Positions 54,972 to 64,000 are shown, counted from the stretch's first letter. The stretch is DNA of 64,000 nt from Betaproteobacteria bacterium SCN1 (GCA_008923315.1 WBSF01000007.1:276246-340245); one strand, 5' to 3'. Notes: a model not told the origin generated them from the sequence alone. A program made the numbers and translations.

Positions 54972-57359
54972 ATGAAAAAAATGACCGAAGCCGAACTGCG
55001 GAAAAAACTCGGCGATTACACCGCACCCCGGGGTCTGTACGAGATCACCAAGGAAATGCCCTTCCTGGGCCGGGTACGCTGCAACATCGAGCAGATGGAG
55101 GCCGGGTCCTGGCAGGAAATCGTCATCGACTACGAGCTGGGCGCATCGGGCATGGCCGACGGTTCGTGGTTCAAGGCCACCTTCCGGTTCTATTCGGACT
55201 GGGCGCTGTTCCAGACCTCCGATCCTGCCGGGGCCAACTACATCTCCGCCGAATACCATGCGGCCCCCACCATTCCCGGCCAGTCGCCGGCGACCGTACA
55301 GCGGCTCAGCGTGCGTTTCGACCAGAAAGGCCACGAGCGCCCGTTTCAGAAAGCGGTCATCGTCGACACCTACGACGGCTATCTGAAAGCTGGCGATCAC
55401 ATCGTCATCCGGCTGGGCGACCGGCGTTTCGGCGGTGCCGGCACGCGCGTGCAGACGTTCGTCGAAGAGAGCTTCCGCATCCGCTGCTACGTCGATCCGC
55501 TGGGAACCTCGCGCTTCGCCGCAATCGGCGAAGACCTGGTCATCGACATCAAACCCGGCGCACCGGCGCAACTGATGTGGGCCGGCTCGCGCATCGTGCG
55601 CGCGGGCGAGCGTTTTCCGTTGCGCCTGCGCAGCGAGGACCCGTGGGGCAACACCTGCTGGAATCGGGGCGACAGGGTCGTCGTCCACGCAACACTGGAC
55701 GGCCGGCCGGTATACGACCGGGAAACGGCCCTGTCGGAAACGGGCTGGGCCGTGCTGCTGCTGGAAGACCTGCCGACGGACGTGCCGGGCGAGCTGACGG
55801 TCACCGCCCGTCTGCCCGGGCATCCCGGAGTGAAACCGGCCGTCTTCTACGTCACCGTGGACAAGGCGCTGACGGTACCGCGCATTTTTTACAGCGACCT
55901 CCACGTGCATTCCGAGGACACGATCGGGACCAACACCACGAGCTATAACCTCACGTATGGCCGCGATGTCAGCGGTCTGGACATCCTGGCGTTCGCGCAC
56001 AACGATTTCAACATCACCACCGAACGCTGGCAGAAAACGGTCGAACTGATTCGCTCGATCACCCGGGACGGCAGCTTCGTGGCCTACCCCGGCACCGAGT
56101 GGTGCGGATCGAGCTGCGCCGGGGGCGACCACAACGTGGTGTTCCTGCACGACGGCGAACCCGAATTCCCCTATCTCAAGACCGGCGAGCACGTGCGCTC
56201 GGTGGAATGGAACGAGGACATGCGTTCGGCCACCGTCGAGCCGGGCGCCTGGCCGCTGGAAGAGCTCTGGGCCGCCTACGCACAAGACCCGGCCGGCCAC
56301 CTGCTGATTCCCCATGTGGGCGGCCGGCGCTGCATACTCGACTGGCATCATCCCGAACTGGAACGGCTGATCGAAATCGGTTCCAGCTGGGGCCACTTCG
56401 GCTGGCTGTATCAGGAGGCGATGACGCGCGGCTACAAGATCGGCGCATCGATGGCGGGCGATGAGCATCGCGGCCGCTGCGGCGGCGGCGTGCCGGGCAC
56501 GGCGGTGTTCGGCACCAAGGGCGGTATTTCCGGCGTGGTTGCGCCCGCGCTTTCGCGCAAGGCCGTGGCGGAAGCCCTGCGCGCGCGCCATACCTTCGCC
56601 TCCACCGGCGAGCGGACCTACGGCCTGATTCGCTGCGGCGAACACATCATGGGTGACGCGTTCAGCCACAAGGGGCCGGCGACCATCGACTACCGCTTCC
56701 TCGGCGATGCGGGCTGGGACGAGATCGTCGCCTTCGACCACACGGGCGAGATCTGGCACAGATACCTCCAGGAGGAGCTCGGTTTTTCCGAACGCAGGAT
56801 CCGTTTCCGCTGGGGCGGCGCCCGCGTCAAGGATCGCTACCGCTGGGCGGCCTGGAAAGGCAAAGTCACCATCACCCATGCGGTGATCAACGATTTCGCC
56901 GCACGCGGCTTCGAGCACATCGAGGAAACCTGCTGGCGCGAGTCCACCACGAGCGTGGGCTTCAAGAGCGATACCTATGGCGACGTCGACGCCATCGAGC
57001 TCGATGTGTCGCACCTGGCGACGGCGCGGATTCGTGTCGAGGGCACCATAGACGGTTACGTGAAAGTGGGCGATCCGCTCAAGGGCAATCCCTTTGTGCA
57101 CTGCCCGGAATTCGTGTGGGAAATCACCGGGACCGAACTGCTGCAGGCCGCGCGGCTGAGAAAGGAGCTGCCCGGGGTGGAGATGTTTCTCGCTTTCGAA
57201 CGCATGAGCGACCAGCCGGCGCCGCGGGAAGTCTGCGGCACGCTCACGGTCGATCCGTCGAACGGTCCGCACGGCCATCGCCCGGTCTACCTGTTCGGGC
57301 GTCAGGTCGACGATGCGAAAGTGTGGACATCCGCGCTGTTCATCGCGTTCGGCGGCTGA
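54972..57359 (+). CDS. DUF3604 protein with intact PHP-type metal site
   Basis: A 795-residue protein without signal peptide. The first 290 residues look like beta-sandwich domains. From about 300 it has a PHP-like metallohydrolase domain with the ligands His311/His313 (SDLHVH), His343 (FAHNDF), Glu376 (PGTEW), His387 (GGDHN), His448 (IPHVGG), and Asp497/His499 (AGDEHRG), enough for a polynuclear metal centre. The C-terminal part is again beta-rich. GAGG precedes the start. PHP enzymes cleave phosphoesters or related bonds; the substrate here is unknown. It probably works with the upstream transporter. Confidence 0.82.
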   Translation: MKKMTEAELRKKLGDYTAPRGLYEITKEMPFLGRVRCNIEQMEAGSWQEIVIDYELGASGMADGSWFKATFRFYSDWALFQTSDPAGANYISAEYHAAPTIPGQSPATVQRLSVRFDQKGHERPFQKAVIVDTYDGYLKAGDHIVIRLGDRRFGGAGTRVQTFVEESFRIRCYVDPLGTSRFAAIGEDLVIDIKPGAPAQLMWAGSRIVRAGERFPLRLRSEDPWGNTCWNRGDRVVVHATLDGRPVYDRETALSETGWAVLLLEDLPTDVPGELTVTARLPGHPGVKPAVFYVTVDKALTVPRIFYSDLHVHSEDTIGTNTTSYNLTYGRDVSGLDILAFAHNDFNITTERWQKTVELIRSITRDGSFVAYPGTEWCGSSCAGGDHNVVFLHDGEPEFPYLKTGEHVRSVEWNEDMRSATVEPGAWPLEELWAAYAQDPAGHLLIPHVGGRRCILDWHHPELERLIEIGSSWGHFGWLYQEAMTRGYKIGASMAGDEHRGRCGGGVPGTAVFGTKGGISGVVAPALSRKAVAEALRARHTFASTGERTYGLIRCGEHIMGDAFSHKGPATIDYRFLGDAGWDEIVAFDHTGEIWHRYLQEELGFSERRIRFRWGGARVKDRYRWAAWKGKVTITHAVINDFAARGFEHIEETCWRESTTSVGFKSDTYGDVDAIELDVSHLATARIRVEGTIDGYVKVGDPLKGNPFVHCPEFVWEITGTELLQAARLRKELPGVEMFLAFERMSDQPAPREVCGTLTVDPSNGPHGHRPVYLFGRQVDDAKVWTSALFIAFGG

Positions 57360-57411
57360 ACCGCCGGTGCAAGGCGGCCGGGTCGCGACATGGCCGTAGC
57401 GTCGGAGACGC

Positions 57412-57798
57412 TCAGTCCGGCGCGGGGCGCCAGTCTTCGAGCACGCTGCGCAACTTCACTTCGTCCACTGGCAGGGCCAGCGCGGCGTCGATGCGCAGCC
57501 GCGCGGCGACCCTGTCGAGCACAGCCTGGTGGGCCGGTTCGTAGAAGACCATGATCCGGGTGGCCGGCGAAGCCTGCGCGGTCGCCAGCAGGGATTCCAG
57601 GTTGGACAGGCGGTCGCGGAAATCGGTCTGGTGGAAGAAATCGGCGACGATGACGGCGGGCGGTGTCTTGCGGACGAGTGCAATCGCCTTGCGTTCCGTC
57701 CATTCGGTGACGACGGCGTAGCCGAGCGCCTGATAGAGCTTCTTGAAGTTGGCCGTGCCGATGAAGGCATTGACCATGAGCAGCGTGGGCGCGCTCAT
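57412..57798 (-). CDS. Small CheY-like protein
   Basis: A 128-residue protein with an alternating beta/alpha pattern of receiver domains: TLLMVNAFIGTANFKKLYQA, then PPAVIVADFF with an Asp at the end of the third strand, TRIMVFYEPA, and a closing helix. The N-terminal acidic pair of a true receiver is missing (MVNAF instead), so phosphorylation is doubtful. It overlaps the end of topA by 4 bases and is read from the same operon. Function unknown. Confidence 0.7.
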   Translation of the reverse strand: MSAPTLLMVNAFIGTANFKKLYQALGYAVVTEWTERKAIALVRKTPPAVIVADFFHQTDFRDRLSNLESLLATAQASPATRIMVFYEPAHQAVLDRVAARLRIDAALALPVDEVKLRSVLEDWRPAPD

Positions 57799-60377
57799 TC
57801 CGCGCTTTTCTTGGTGGCGGACTTTTTGGTCGTGGTCTTGGCGCCGGCAGCTTTTTTGGCGGGTGCTTTCTTGGCGGCGGGCTTTTCCTTGCCGGATTCA
57901 GTGGGTTTTTTCGCGGCTTTCTTTTCAGACGCAGGCTTGACGGCGGCCTTTCTGGCCGGTTTCTTGGCCGGCCCCTTGGCAACGCGTGCCGCGATCAGTT
58001 CCAGCGCCTCGTCCAGCGTCACCGATTCGGGCGTCACGTCCTTGGGCAGGGTGGCGTTGACCGAACCGTGTTTGACATAGGGGCCGTAGCGGCCCTCGTG
58101 CACGGTCACATCCTTGTCGTCGCCGGGGTGCTTGCCGAGCGTACGGAGTGCGGCCGCGGCCGACGCGCCGCGCGGCGCGCGCTCCATCGCCAGTACTTCG
58201 AGTGCGCGCGGCAGGTCGATTTCGTACACGCTGTCGGTCTTGGGAATCGACTTGAACTTGCCGTCGTGCAGCAGATAGGGACCGAAGCGGCCGTTGTTGG
58301 CGACGATCGGCAATCCCGTCGCCGGATGGTGGCCCACCTCGCGCGGCAGCGACAGGAATTTCAGTGCCTGTTCCAGCGTGGCGCTTTCCAGCGGGATGTC
58401 CTTGGGCCATGAAGCGCGGCGGGGCTTGGGCGCCTTCTTGTCCTCGGGTGTGTCGCCGATCTGTACGTAGGGCCCGAAGCGTCCGGACAGCAGTTTCACG
58501 TCCAGTCCGCTGGCGGGGTCCTTGCCGAGAATGAGATCGCCTTCGACCGCGCCCGCGTGCAGCGGCCGTGTGTAGTCGCAGTCAGGGTAACCCGAGCAGC
58601 CGATGAAGAGACCGCGCTTGCTCGCCTGCATGAAGAGCGGCTTGCCGCACTTGGGACAGGCTTCGAGAATGGGGCAGCCGCGTTCGACTTCCTGCTTGGC
58701 ACGCAGCTCGCCGTCGAATTCCTTCCAGAATTCGCCCAGGAGACGCGACCACTGACGCTTGCCGTTGGAGACGTCGTCAAGCTTGTCCTCGAGCTTGGCG
58801 GTGAAGTCGTAGTCGACGTAGTGCGTGAAATGACGGGTCAGGAAACAGTTGACCAGCCGACCGATATCGGTCGGCTGGAAACGCTTCTTTTCGAGCACCA
58901 CGTATTCTCGGTCCTGCAGGGTCGAGATGATGCTGGCGTAGGTGGAAGGACGGCCGATGCCGTATTCCTCCAGCGCTTTCACCAGACTTGCCTCGGTGTA
59001 GCGCGGCGGCGGCTGGGTGAAGTGCTGTTCCCCGTAAAGGCGGTCGACCGGCAGGGTTTCCCCCTCGATGAGCGAGGGCAATTTGGACTCGCCCTCTTCC
59101 TCCTCGTCGTCCTGATAGACGGCGAGAAATCCCGCAAAGGCCAGTGTCTGGCCGGTGGCGCGGAAAGTGCCGTCGCCCACCGTGATGTCGGCGGCCACGG
59201 TATCGAACTGCGCCGGCGTCATCTGGCAGGCGACGGTGCGTTTCCAGATCAGCTCGTAAAGCCGGGCCTGGTCGGCGGTCAGAAAGGCTTTGACCGACTC
59301 GGGTGTGCGCATGACCGAGGTCGGGCGGACGGCTTCGTGCGCTTCCTGCGCGTTCTTGGTCTTGGCCTTGTAGGCGATCGCCGAGGGCGGCAGATAGTCC
59401 TTGGAGAAGTTGGCGCCTACATACTTGCGAATGTCCGTAATGGCTTCCTGCGCCAGATTTACCGAGTCGGTCCGCATGTAGGTGATGAGGCCGACCGGGC
59501 CTTCGCCGAGGTCGATGCCTTCGTACAGCTGCTGGGCGGTGCGCATCACGCGGTCGGTCGTCATGCCGAGCTGGCGCACGCCGGCCTGCTGCAGGGTCGA
59601 GGTGGTGAAGGGCGCGGCAGGATTGCGGGCGCGGCGCTTCTTCTCGATGCGCATCACGCGCGCGTCCCTGCCCTCCAGCGTCGCCAGCCATTCCTTGCTG
59701 CGCGCCTCGTGTTCGACGGTGAACTGTTCGAGCTTCTCGCCGCGGAAATGCGTGAGTTTCGCCGTGAATGCCTGCTCGCCCTTGTGGGTGTCGAGATGCA
59801 GCGTCCAGTATTCGCGCGGCTTGAAGGCTTCGATCTCCTCCTCGCGCTCGACGATCATGCGCAGCGCGGGCGATTGCACGCGGCCGGCGGACAGCCCGGG
59901 GCTGATTTTTTTCCACAGCAGCGGCGACAGGTTGAAGCCGACCAGGTAGTCCAGCGCACGGCGTGCCTGCTGCGCGTCGACCAGATCGGACGCGATCTCG
60001 CGCGGATGCCGCACGGCGTCCTGGATGGCTGATTCGGTGATCTCGTAGAAGGCGACACGCTTCATCGGCGTCTTGACCTTCTTTTCCTTGAGGATTTCGC
60101 TGATGTGCCAGGAAATCGCTTCGCCTTCCCTGTCCGGGTCGGTCGCGAGCAGCACTTCGTCGGCCTTCTTGGCGGCCTTGACGATGGCGTCGACGTGTTT
60201 GGCGTTGCGCTCGATGATCTGGTATTTCATCGAGAAGTTTTCGGTGTCGACGGCGCCGGTCTTCGGCTCCAGGTCGCGCACATGGCCGTAGCTGGCGAGA
60301 ATGTCGTAGTCGGCGCCGAGGTATTTCTTCAGCGACTTGGACTTCGACGGCGATTCGACGATGACGAGCTTGGACAT
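57795..60377 (-). CDS. topA: DNA topoisomerase I
   Basis: Type IA topoisomerase relaxing negative supercoils. The 860-residue protein has the Toprim domain (LVIVESPSKSKSLKKYLGAD, LATDPDREGEAISWH) and catalytic Tyr300 in GLITYMRTDS. Zinc-ribbon-type Cys clusters follow (EACPKCGKPL, GCSGYPDC), then repeated Topo_C_Rpt-like domains (FGPYVQIGDTPEDKKAPK, NGRFGPYLLHDGKFKSI, EGRYGPYVKHGSV). The last 60 or so residues are Lys/Ala/Pro repeats, a basic DNA-binding tail. It is 22 bases downstream of smg. Confidence 0.97.
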   Translation of the reverse strand: MSKLVIVESPSKSKSLKKYLGADYDILASYGHVRDLEPKTGAVDTENFSMKYQIIERNAKHVDAIVKAAKKADEVLLATDPDREGEAISWHISEILKEKKVKTPMKRVAFYEITESAIQDAVRHPREIASDLVDAQQARRALDYLVGFNLSPLLWKKISPGLSAGRVQSPALRMIVEREEEIEAFKPREYWTLHLDTHKGEQAFTAKLTHFRGEKLEQFTVEHEARSKEWLATLEGRDARVMRIEKKRRARNPAAPFTTSTLQQAGVRQLGMTTDRVMRTAQQLYEGIDLGEGPVGLITYMRTDSVNLAQEAITDIRKYVGANFSKDYLPPSAIAYKAKTKNAQEAHEAVRPTSVMRTPESVKAFLTADQARLYELIWKRTVACQMTPAQFDTVAADITVGDGTFRATGQTLAFAGFLAVYQDDEEEEGESKLPSLIEGETLPVDRLYGEQHFTQPPPRYTEASLVKALEEYGIGRPSTYASIISTLQDREYVVLEKKRFQPTDIGRLVNCFLTRHFTHYVDYDFTAKLEDKLDDVSNGKRQWSRLLGEFWKEFDGELRAKQEVERGCPILEACPKCGKPLFMQASKRGLFIGCSGYPDCDYTRPLHAGAVEGDLILGKDPASGLDVKLLSGRFGPYVQIGDTPEDKKAPKPRRASWPKDIPLESATLEQALKFLSLPREVGHHPATGLPIVANNGRFGPYLLHDGKFKSIPKTDSVYEIDLPRALEVLAMERAPRGASAAAALRTLGKHPGDDKDVTVHEGRYGPYVKHGSVNATLPKDVTPESVTLDEALELIAARVAKGPAKKPARKAAVKPASEKKAAKKPTESGKEKPAAKKAPAKKAAGAKTTTKKSATKKSAE

Positions 60378-60399
60378 GGCGGCGGCGAGTGAGATCGGA

Positions 60400-60846
60400 T
60401 CAGTGCAGGCGGCCCGGCTCGTGGTTCAGCAGCATGTCTTCCAGATGCGTGAAGTGCTCGATGAGGCCGCGGCGCCACAGCACGATCAGCGTCATCCAGC
60501 GCACATGGTCGGGTTCGATGTCCTCGCCGGCCAGCTCCATCAGGCCGGAGATCACCCATTCGCGCGATTCGGGATCGAGAATCTGTGCAGACTCCAGCCA
60601 GGCCAGTTCGTTGCGGCAGGCCGTGTTGAGACGTTCCGTTTCTTCGGGCGCGTAGTGGCGCAGGTGTGCCAGCGCCAGCGCGGGATGCGTCGCGCTGCCG
60701 GCCAGGTTGCCGTACCAGTCCAGCGCGGCGGTGATGGCGGCCTCTTCGAAACCGGCCGCAAACAGGCGTTTCTCCAGCGCATCGCGATCGGGCGCCAGCT
60801 CCGCCATGCGGAAGCTTTCGTACAGGTAAACCAGGATGTCGAGCAT
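60400..60846 (-). CDS. smg: Smg family protein (DUF494)
   Basis: A 148-residue, all-helical, acidic protein. The start at 60846 (MLDILVYLYESFRMAELAPD) is the conserved N terminus of the family, which almost always follows dprA; here the gap is 4 bases. The ending GLIEHFTHLEDMLLNHEPGR is also typical. Function is not established. Confidence 0.92.
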   Translation of the reverse strand: MLDILVYLYESFRMAELAPDRDALEKRLFAAGFEEAAITAALDWYGNLAGSATHPALALAHLRHYAPEETERLNTACRNELAWLESAQILDPESREWVISGLMELAGEDIEPDHVRWMTLIVLWRRGLIEHFTHLEDMLLNHEPGRLH

Positions 60847-60850
60847 GATT

Positions 60851-61939
60851 TCAGTGGAGTTTTTGGTAGCGCCCGCCGGGCAAGGAAGCGATTCGCCCTT
60901 CCAGTTCAAGCGTCAACAGCTTCGCTGAAAGCGTATCCAGCGTCAACCCGGTTCGCTGCGCCAGCGCGTCGAGCGTCGACGGCGCGCCGTCGAAGGCGTC
61001 CAGCACCGGATCGCCGGGTGCCGTGTGTGGTGCTTCGTCGAAGCGCGGCGGCGCAAGGCGTTGCTGCCAGGCAAGCTCGTCGAGGATATCTGCGGCCGAC
61101 TCGACCAGCTTGGCGCCCTGCTTGATCAGCGTGTGGCAACCGCGCGACAGCGGCGAATGGATCGAGCCGGGGATGGCGAACACTTCGCGCCCCTGTTCGA
61201 CGGCGACGCGTGCGGTGATCAGCGAACCGCTGTCGGGCGCGGCTTCGACCACCAGCACGCCGCGGCTCAATCCGCTGATGAGACGGTTGCGGCGCGGGAA
61301 ATGCCCGGGCAGCGGTGCCGTGCCGAGCGGGAATTCCGACACGATCAATCCGCGCTCGGCGAGCTGGTGGGCCAGTGTTTTGTTGCGCGCGGGGTAGACG
61401 CGGTCGAGCCCGGTGCCGACGAGCGCGATACTCGATCCCGTGCCGGCCAGTCCGCCGCGATGGGCCGCCGCGTCGATGCCCAGCGCCAGGCCGCTGACGA
61501 TGGTGAGGCCGGCGTCCGATAGCGCCTGCGCGAAGGCCTCGGCGTCGCGCGCGCCCTGCGGGGTCGCGTTGCGGCTGCCGACGATGCCGAAACCGGGCCG
61601 GCCGAGCAGTTCGCGCCGCCCTTTGCAGTAAAGCATGGCGGGTGGGTCCGCGATTTCCAGCAGGGCCGGAGGGTAGTCCGCGTCGGCCAGCGTCACCAGG
61701 CTGTTGCCGGGCTGATCGAGCCAGGTGCGTGCGGTTTGGAGTTCGCCCGCATCGGGGCCTGCCAGCAGGGCGTCCAGCTGGGCAGGCGAAAGGTGCCGGG
61801 CCAGTGCGCCGCGTCCGGACGATAAAACGGCCTCCGGTGAACCGAAGGCCGTCAGCAGATGCAGCAGACTGGTGTTGCCGACGCCCGGGACAAGGCCGAG
61901 TCGCAGCCAGACGTCCGTGTCGGAAGCGGTGTCGCTCAA
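60851..61939 (-). CDS. dprA: DNA-processing protein DprA
   Basis: Binds incoming single-stranded DNA during natural transformation and loads RecA. The 362-residue protein has an N-terminal SAM-like domain, the Rossmann-fold core (FGIVGSRNATPQGARDAEAF, VSGLALGIDAAAHRGGLAG, EFPLGTAPLPGHFPRRNRLI, ISGLSRGVLVVEAAPDSGSL), and a C-terminal winged-helix (DALAQRTGLTLDTLSAKLLT). It overlaps the LysM gene upstream by 4 bases. Confidence 0.96.
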   Translation of the reverse strand: MSDTASDTDVWLRLGLVPGVGNTSLLHLLTAFGSPEAVLSSGRGALARHLSPAQLDALLAGPDAGELQTARTWLDQPGNSLVTLADADYPPALLEIADPPAMLYCKGRRELLGRPGFGIVGSRNATPQGARDAEAFAQALSDAGLTIVSGLALGIDAAAHRGGLAGTGSSIALVGTGLDRVYPARNKTLAHQLAERGLIVSEFPLGTAPLPGHFPRRNRLISGLSRGVLVVEAAPDSGSLITARVAVEQGREVFAIPGSIHSPLSRGCHTLIKQGAKLVESAADILDELAWQQRLAPPRFDEAPHTAPGDPVLDAFDGAPSTLDALAQRTGLTLDTLSAKLLTLELEGRIASLPGGRYQKLH

Positions 61940-63126
61940 GGATTGCGCGCGGTGTCGAGCAGGTAGACCGGGCCGTCGGACTCCATGATGAGCGCGTAGG
62001 CCGTGCGGTCGAACACGCGATAGACCATCAGCAGACCGCTGCGCGCGTCGGGCAGCTTCACCGTGCGGTCGTCGTCGGCGCTCAGGCAGGTGGCGCGGAA
62101 GCTGGCGCGCACGTCCGAGGCCTGGTCGTAGGTGACCTTGCCGTCGCCCTTGAGGCAGCGTACGTCGTTGTAAAGCCAGGCCGCGCCGCCGGGCACGCCG
62201 GTTTTTTCGTTGACCCAGGTCATGCGGTCGCGCTCGTCGCGGCTCAACTGCACGGTCTGGCCTTCGCGATAGACGGCCAGCACGTGACCGGGTTCGAGGC
62301 CGTCGCGGCTGCCGCGGTTGAGCACCACGGTCTGATAGCGGCCGCTGTCGGTCAGGCCGCCGTAGGCCGAGATGATGCGCGCATGGACTTTGGTGTCCGG
62401 CGCGTGCGGCATGTATTCGAAGGTGGCGCTGTCGTCGGCCGGCACCAGCTTGTCCTTGGGCAGGATTTCCCGCGCCGACTGGGTGATGCGGATTTTCTGC
62501 GGCGCGCCCTCGGCGACGGTGCGGGCGTCGCCCAGGTATTCGACTTCGTAGCCCAGGGTTTCGCCGGTTTCCGGGTCCTTCAGCGCCTTGCCCGGGCGCA
62601 GCACGTTCCAGCGCGTCACGCCGGCCGGGCCGCCGGTCGCGAAGGCGTCGTCGCCGGCGCCCAGGATCACCCGCTCGGCGTTGGTGCCGAGAATGTAGGG
62701 CGCGTCGTCCATTGCGTACCGTTCGACCACGCGTGGCTGCGAAAGGAAGGGATGGATCGCGTTGATGGGGATGGGGGGAATGGCCTCGGTGGCGATTTCG
62801 GTGGCGCGCATGCCCGGCGAGAGCTTGACGGTGGCCATGTCGGCCTTGCCGCCCTTGACCAGCGCCAGACGGGGGTCCTTGCCGCTGCGGTCCAGCACGA
62901 TCAGGTCGCCGGGGTAGATCCAGTGCGGATCCTTGATCTCGTCGCGGTTCAGATTCCAGATCCGGGGCCAGCGCCAGGGATCCTTGAGGAATTTGCCGGA
63001 AATGTCCCAGAGGGTGTCGCCCTTGACGACGACATACTTGTCCGGCGCGTTTTCCTGCAGTTTGAGCGTGTCGGCGAAGGCCGGCGCGGCCAGCAACAGG
63101 GCGAGAGAAACGACGAGTTGACGCAC
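61936..63126 (-). CDS. Exported LysM-domain protein
   Basis: A 396-residue protein that starts, most likely, at GTG 63126: GGAGGG lies 7 bases upstream, while the ATG at 63141 overlaps that ribosome binding site. The signal peptide (VRQLVVSLALLLAAPAFA) is followed by a LysM peptidoglycan-binding domain (YVVVKGDTLWDISGKFLKDP, WIYPGDLIVL; mature residues about 10-65). The remaining 300 residues are beta-rich and unassigned. The dprA-adjacent LysM gene is common in Betaproteobacteria. TAGAC/GTCTA (63143-63155) is a palindrome just upstream. Confidence 0.88.
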   Translation of the reverse strand: MRQLVVSLALLLAAPAFADTLKLQENAPDKYVVVKGDTLWDISGKFLKDPWRWPRIWNLNRDEIKDPHWIYPGDLIVLDRSGKDPRLALVKGGKADMATVKLSPGMRATEIATEAIPPIPINAIHPFLSQPRVVERYAMDDAPYILGTNAERVILGAGDDAFATGGPAGVTRWNVLRPGKALKDPETGETLGYEVEYLGDARTVAEGAPQKIRITQSAREILPKDKLVPADDSATFEYMPHAPDTKVHARIISAYGGLTDSGRYQTVVLNRGSRDGLEPGHVLAVYREGQTVQLSRDERDRMTWVNEKTGVPGGAAWLYNDVRCLKGDGKVTYDQASDVRASFRATCLSADDDRTVKLPDARSGLLMVYRVFDRTAYALIMESDGPVYLLDTARNP

Positions 63127-63142
63127 GGGGGAGCCCTCCATT

Positions 63143-63155
63143 TAGACTTGGTCTA
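63143..63155. promoter_or_regulatory. Short palindrome in the LysM/def divergent gap
   Basis: TAGAC-TTG-GTCTA lies 16 bases before the LysM GTG start, inside its probable leader, with an A/T-rich patch (TATATT read on the minus strand) behind it. It could be an operator; the evidence is only the symmetry and position. Confidence 0.35.
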
Positions 63156-63287
63156 ATCCGGTATTGAAAATATACTGTGCGCTTGGATTACGGCGATTCG
63201 TCGCCATATATTTAGCGTGGTACGCCGCATCGGTGCAGATTCCGCATCAAAGTGTGCCCCCAGCCTTTTCATTCGTAAAGCTTTTTC

Positions 63288-63821
63288 ATGGCCAGACTCG
63301 ACATTTTGCATTACCCCGATGCGCGCCTGCATACCGTCGCCAAGCCGGTGCAGGCGGTCGACGCGCGCATCCGCAAACTGATCGACGACATGGCCGAGAC
63401 CATGTACGCCGCCAACGGCATCGGGCTGGCCGCCACCCAGGTCGACGTGCACGAGCGCGTCATCGTCATCGATATTTCCGGAGCCCGCAACGAACTGCGG
63501 GTATTCATCAATCCCGAACTCGTCGCCCAGAGCGGCCGCGTGGAAGGCGAGGAAGGCTGTCTTTCGGTGCCGGGCATTTATGATCGGGTGACGCGCGCCG
63601 AGCGGGTCGCCGTGCGGGCGCTCGACCGTGACGGCCAGGTCTTCGAACTCGATGCCGAAGGCTTGCTGGCCATCTGTATCCAGCACGAGATGGATCACCT
63701 GATGGGCAGGGTTTTCGTCGATTATCTGTCCGGCCTCAAGCGGACCCGGATCAAGACCAAGCTCGCCAAGCAGGCACGCGAACACCGGCCAGACCCTGTC
63801 CCGACGCGCGCGTCGCTCTGA
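63288..63821 (+). CDS. def: Peptide deformylase
   Basis: Fe2+/Zn2+ enzyme that removes the formyl group from nascent proteins. The 177-residue protein has all three motifs: [11 protein letters not shown] (1), EGCLSVPG (2), and QHEMDHLMG (3) with the HExxH metal site. It is divergent from the LysM-dprA-smg-topA operon; in many proteobacteria it precedes fmt, but here an exported protein begins downstream instead. Confidence 0.97.
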   Translation: MARLDILHYPDARLHTVAKPVQAVDARIRKLIDDMAETMYAANGIGLAATQVDVHERVIVIDISGARNELRVFINPELVAQSGRVEGEEGCLSVPGIYDRVTRAERVAVRALDRDGQVFELDAEGLLAICIQHEMDHLMGRVFVDYLSGLKRTRIKTKLAKQAREHRPDPVPTRASL

Positions 63822-63945
63822 TGGCCGTATTTCGTCCGATACCGTGATTCCGTTAAAGTATTGGCGCGGGGGTCCGCTAATGCGCAGAGGAACCGGGTCT
63901 CGCCGGATGTCTTCCATCATCGTTTCACTCTTGTCAGGGGGTCGC

Positions 63946-64000
63946 ATGTCTAGAAAAACGGGCGCCATCAGCATTGGCTTGTCGGTATTGCTCCTCGGGG
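63946..64000 (+). CDS. Exported protein, 5' end only (partial)
   Basis: An ATG at 63946 with AGGGGG upstream opens the frame MSRKTGAISIGLSVLLLG, a signal-peptide-like start cut by the window edge. In-frame ATGs at 63880 and 63907 are possible but lack a good ribosome binding site. No function can be assigned. Confidence 0.6.
   Translation, partial: MSRKTGAISIGLSVLLLG

Overview
The window looks like the replication-origin region of a betaproteobacterial chromosome. The housekeeping order (atp operon, parB-parA-rsmG-mnmG, and further right mnmE-yidC-rnpA-rpmH facing dnaA-dnaN-gyrB), the high GC content, a PEP-CTERM exported protein and the protein sequences themselves all fit Betaproteobacteria, perhaps Rhodocyclales or Nitrosomonadales. 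I cannot name the species. No rRNA, tRNA or CRISPR array was recognised.

Layout. 1-6771 (minus): F-type H+-ATP synthase operon atpI-B-E-F-H-A-G-D, with the first codon of atpC at the left edge and a good promoter at 6781-6809. 6865-11021 (minus): parB, parA, rsmG and mnmG, overlapping head to tail. Three perfect parS palindromes follow at 9592, 11050 and 13215. 11081-15296 (minus): ABC-F ATPase Uup and the 5-oxoprolinase genes pxpB-pxpC-pxpA, with a G-rich heptamer repeat directly upstream of uup. 15333-17751 (plus): three overlapping exported proteins, including an M48 metalloprotease. 17801-22508 (minus): a PEP-CTERM lectin-like protein, a DEAD-box helicase and an ABC exporter. 22620-26200 (plus): acetate kinase and phosphoketolase, overlapping by 4 bases.

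26211-40990 is an integrated genomic island of about 14.8 kb in the 3' end of mnmE. It is bounded by imperfect 18-bp direct repeats of the mnmE terminus, the same target known for SGI1-type islands. It carries a tyrosine integrase (39583-40788, minus), an STY4528-like replication protein, a second recombinase-like protein and an XRE regulator with palindromic operators. Its main cargo is a seven-gene defence operon in which every junction overlaps: hsdM, hsdS, an Abi-C protein, hsdR, an unrecognised membrane protein with an SH3-like tail, darT and darG. This operon is the most interesting part of the window.

40973-49862 is the classical origin region: mnmE, yidC, rnpA (no ordinary start codon) and rpmH on the minus strand; dnaA, oriC-like DnaA boxes, dnaN and gyrB on the plus strand. 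gyrB ends in a perfect 19-bp-stem terminator. 50129-52116 (plus) holds a yefM-yoeB toxin-antitoxin pair and a DEDDh exonuclease/GIY-YIG fusion. 52128-57359 is a possible uptake and hydrolysis module: a Crp/Fnr regulator divergent from a small exported protein, a DASS transporter and a large DUF3604/PHP-type protein. 57412-63126 (minus) holds a LysM protein, dprA, smg, topA and a small receiver-like protein. 63288-63821 (plus) is peptide deformylase, and a new exported protein begins at the right edge.
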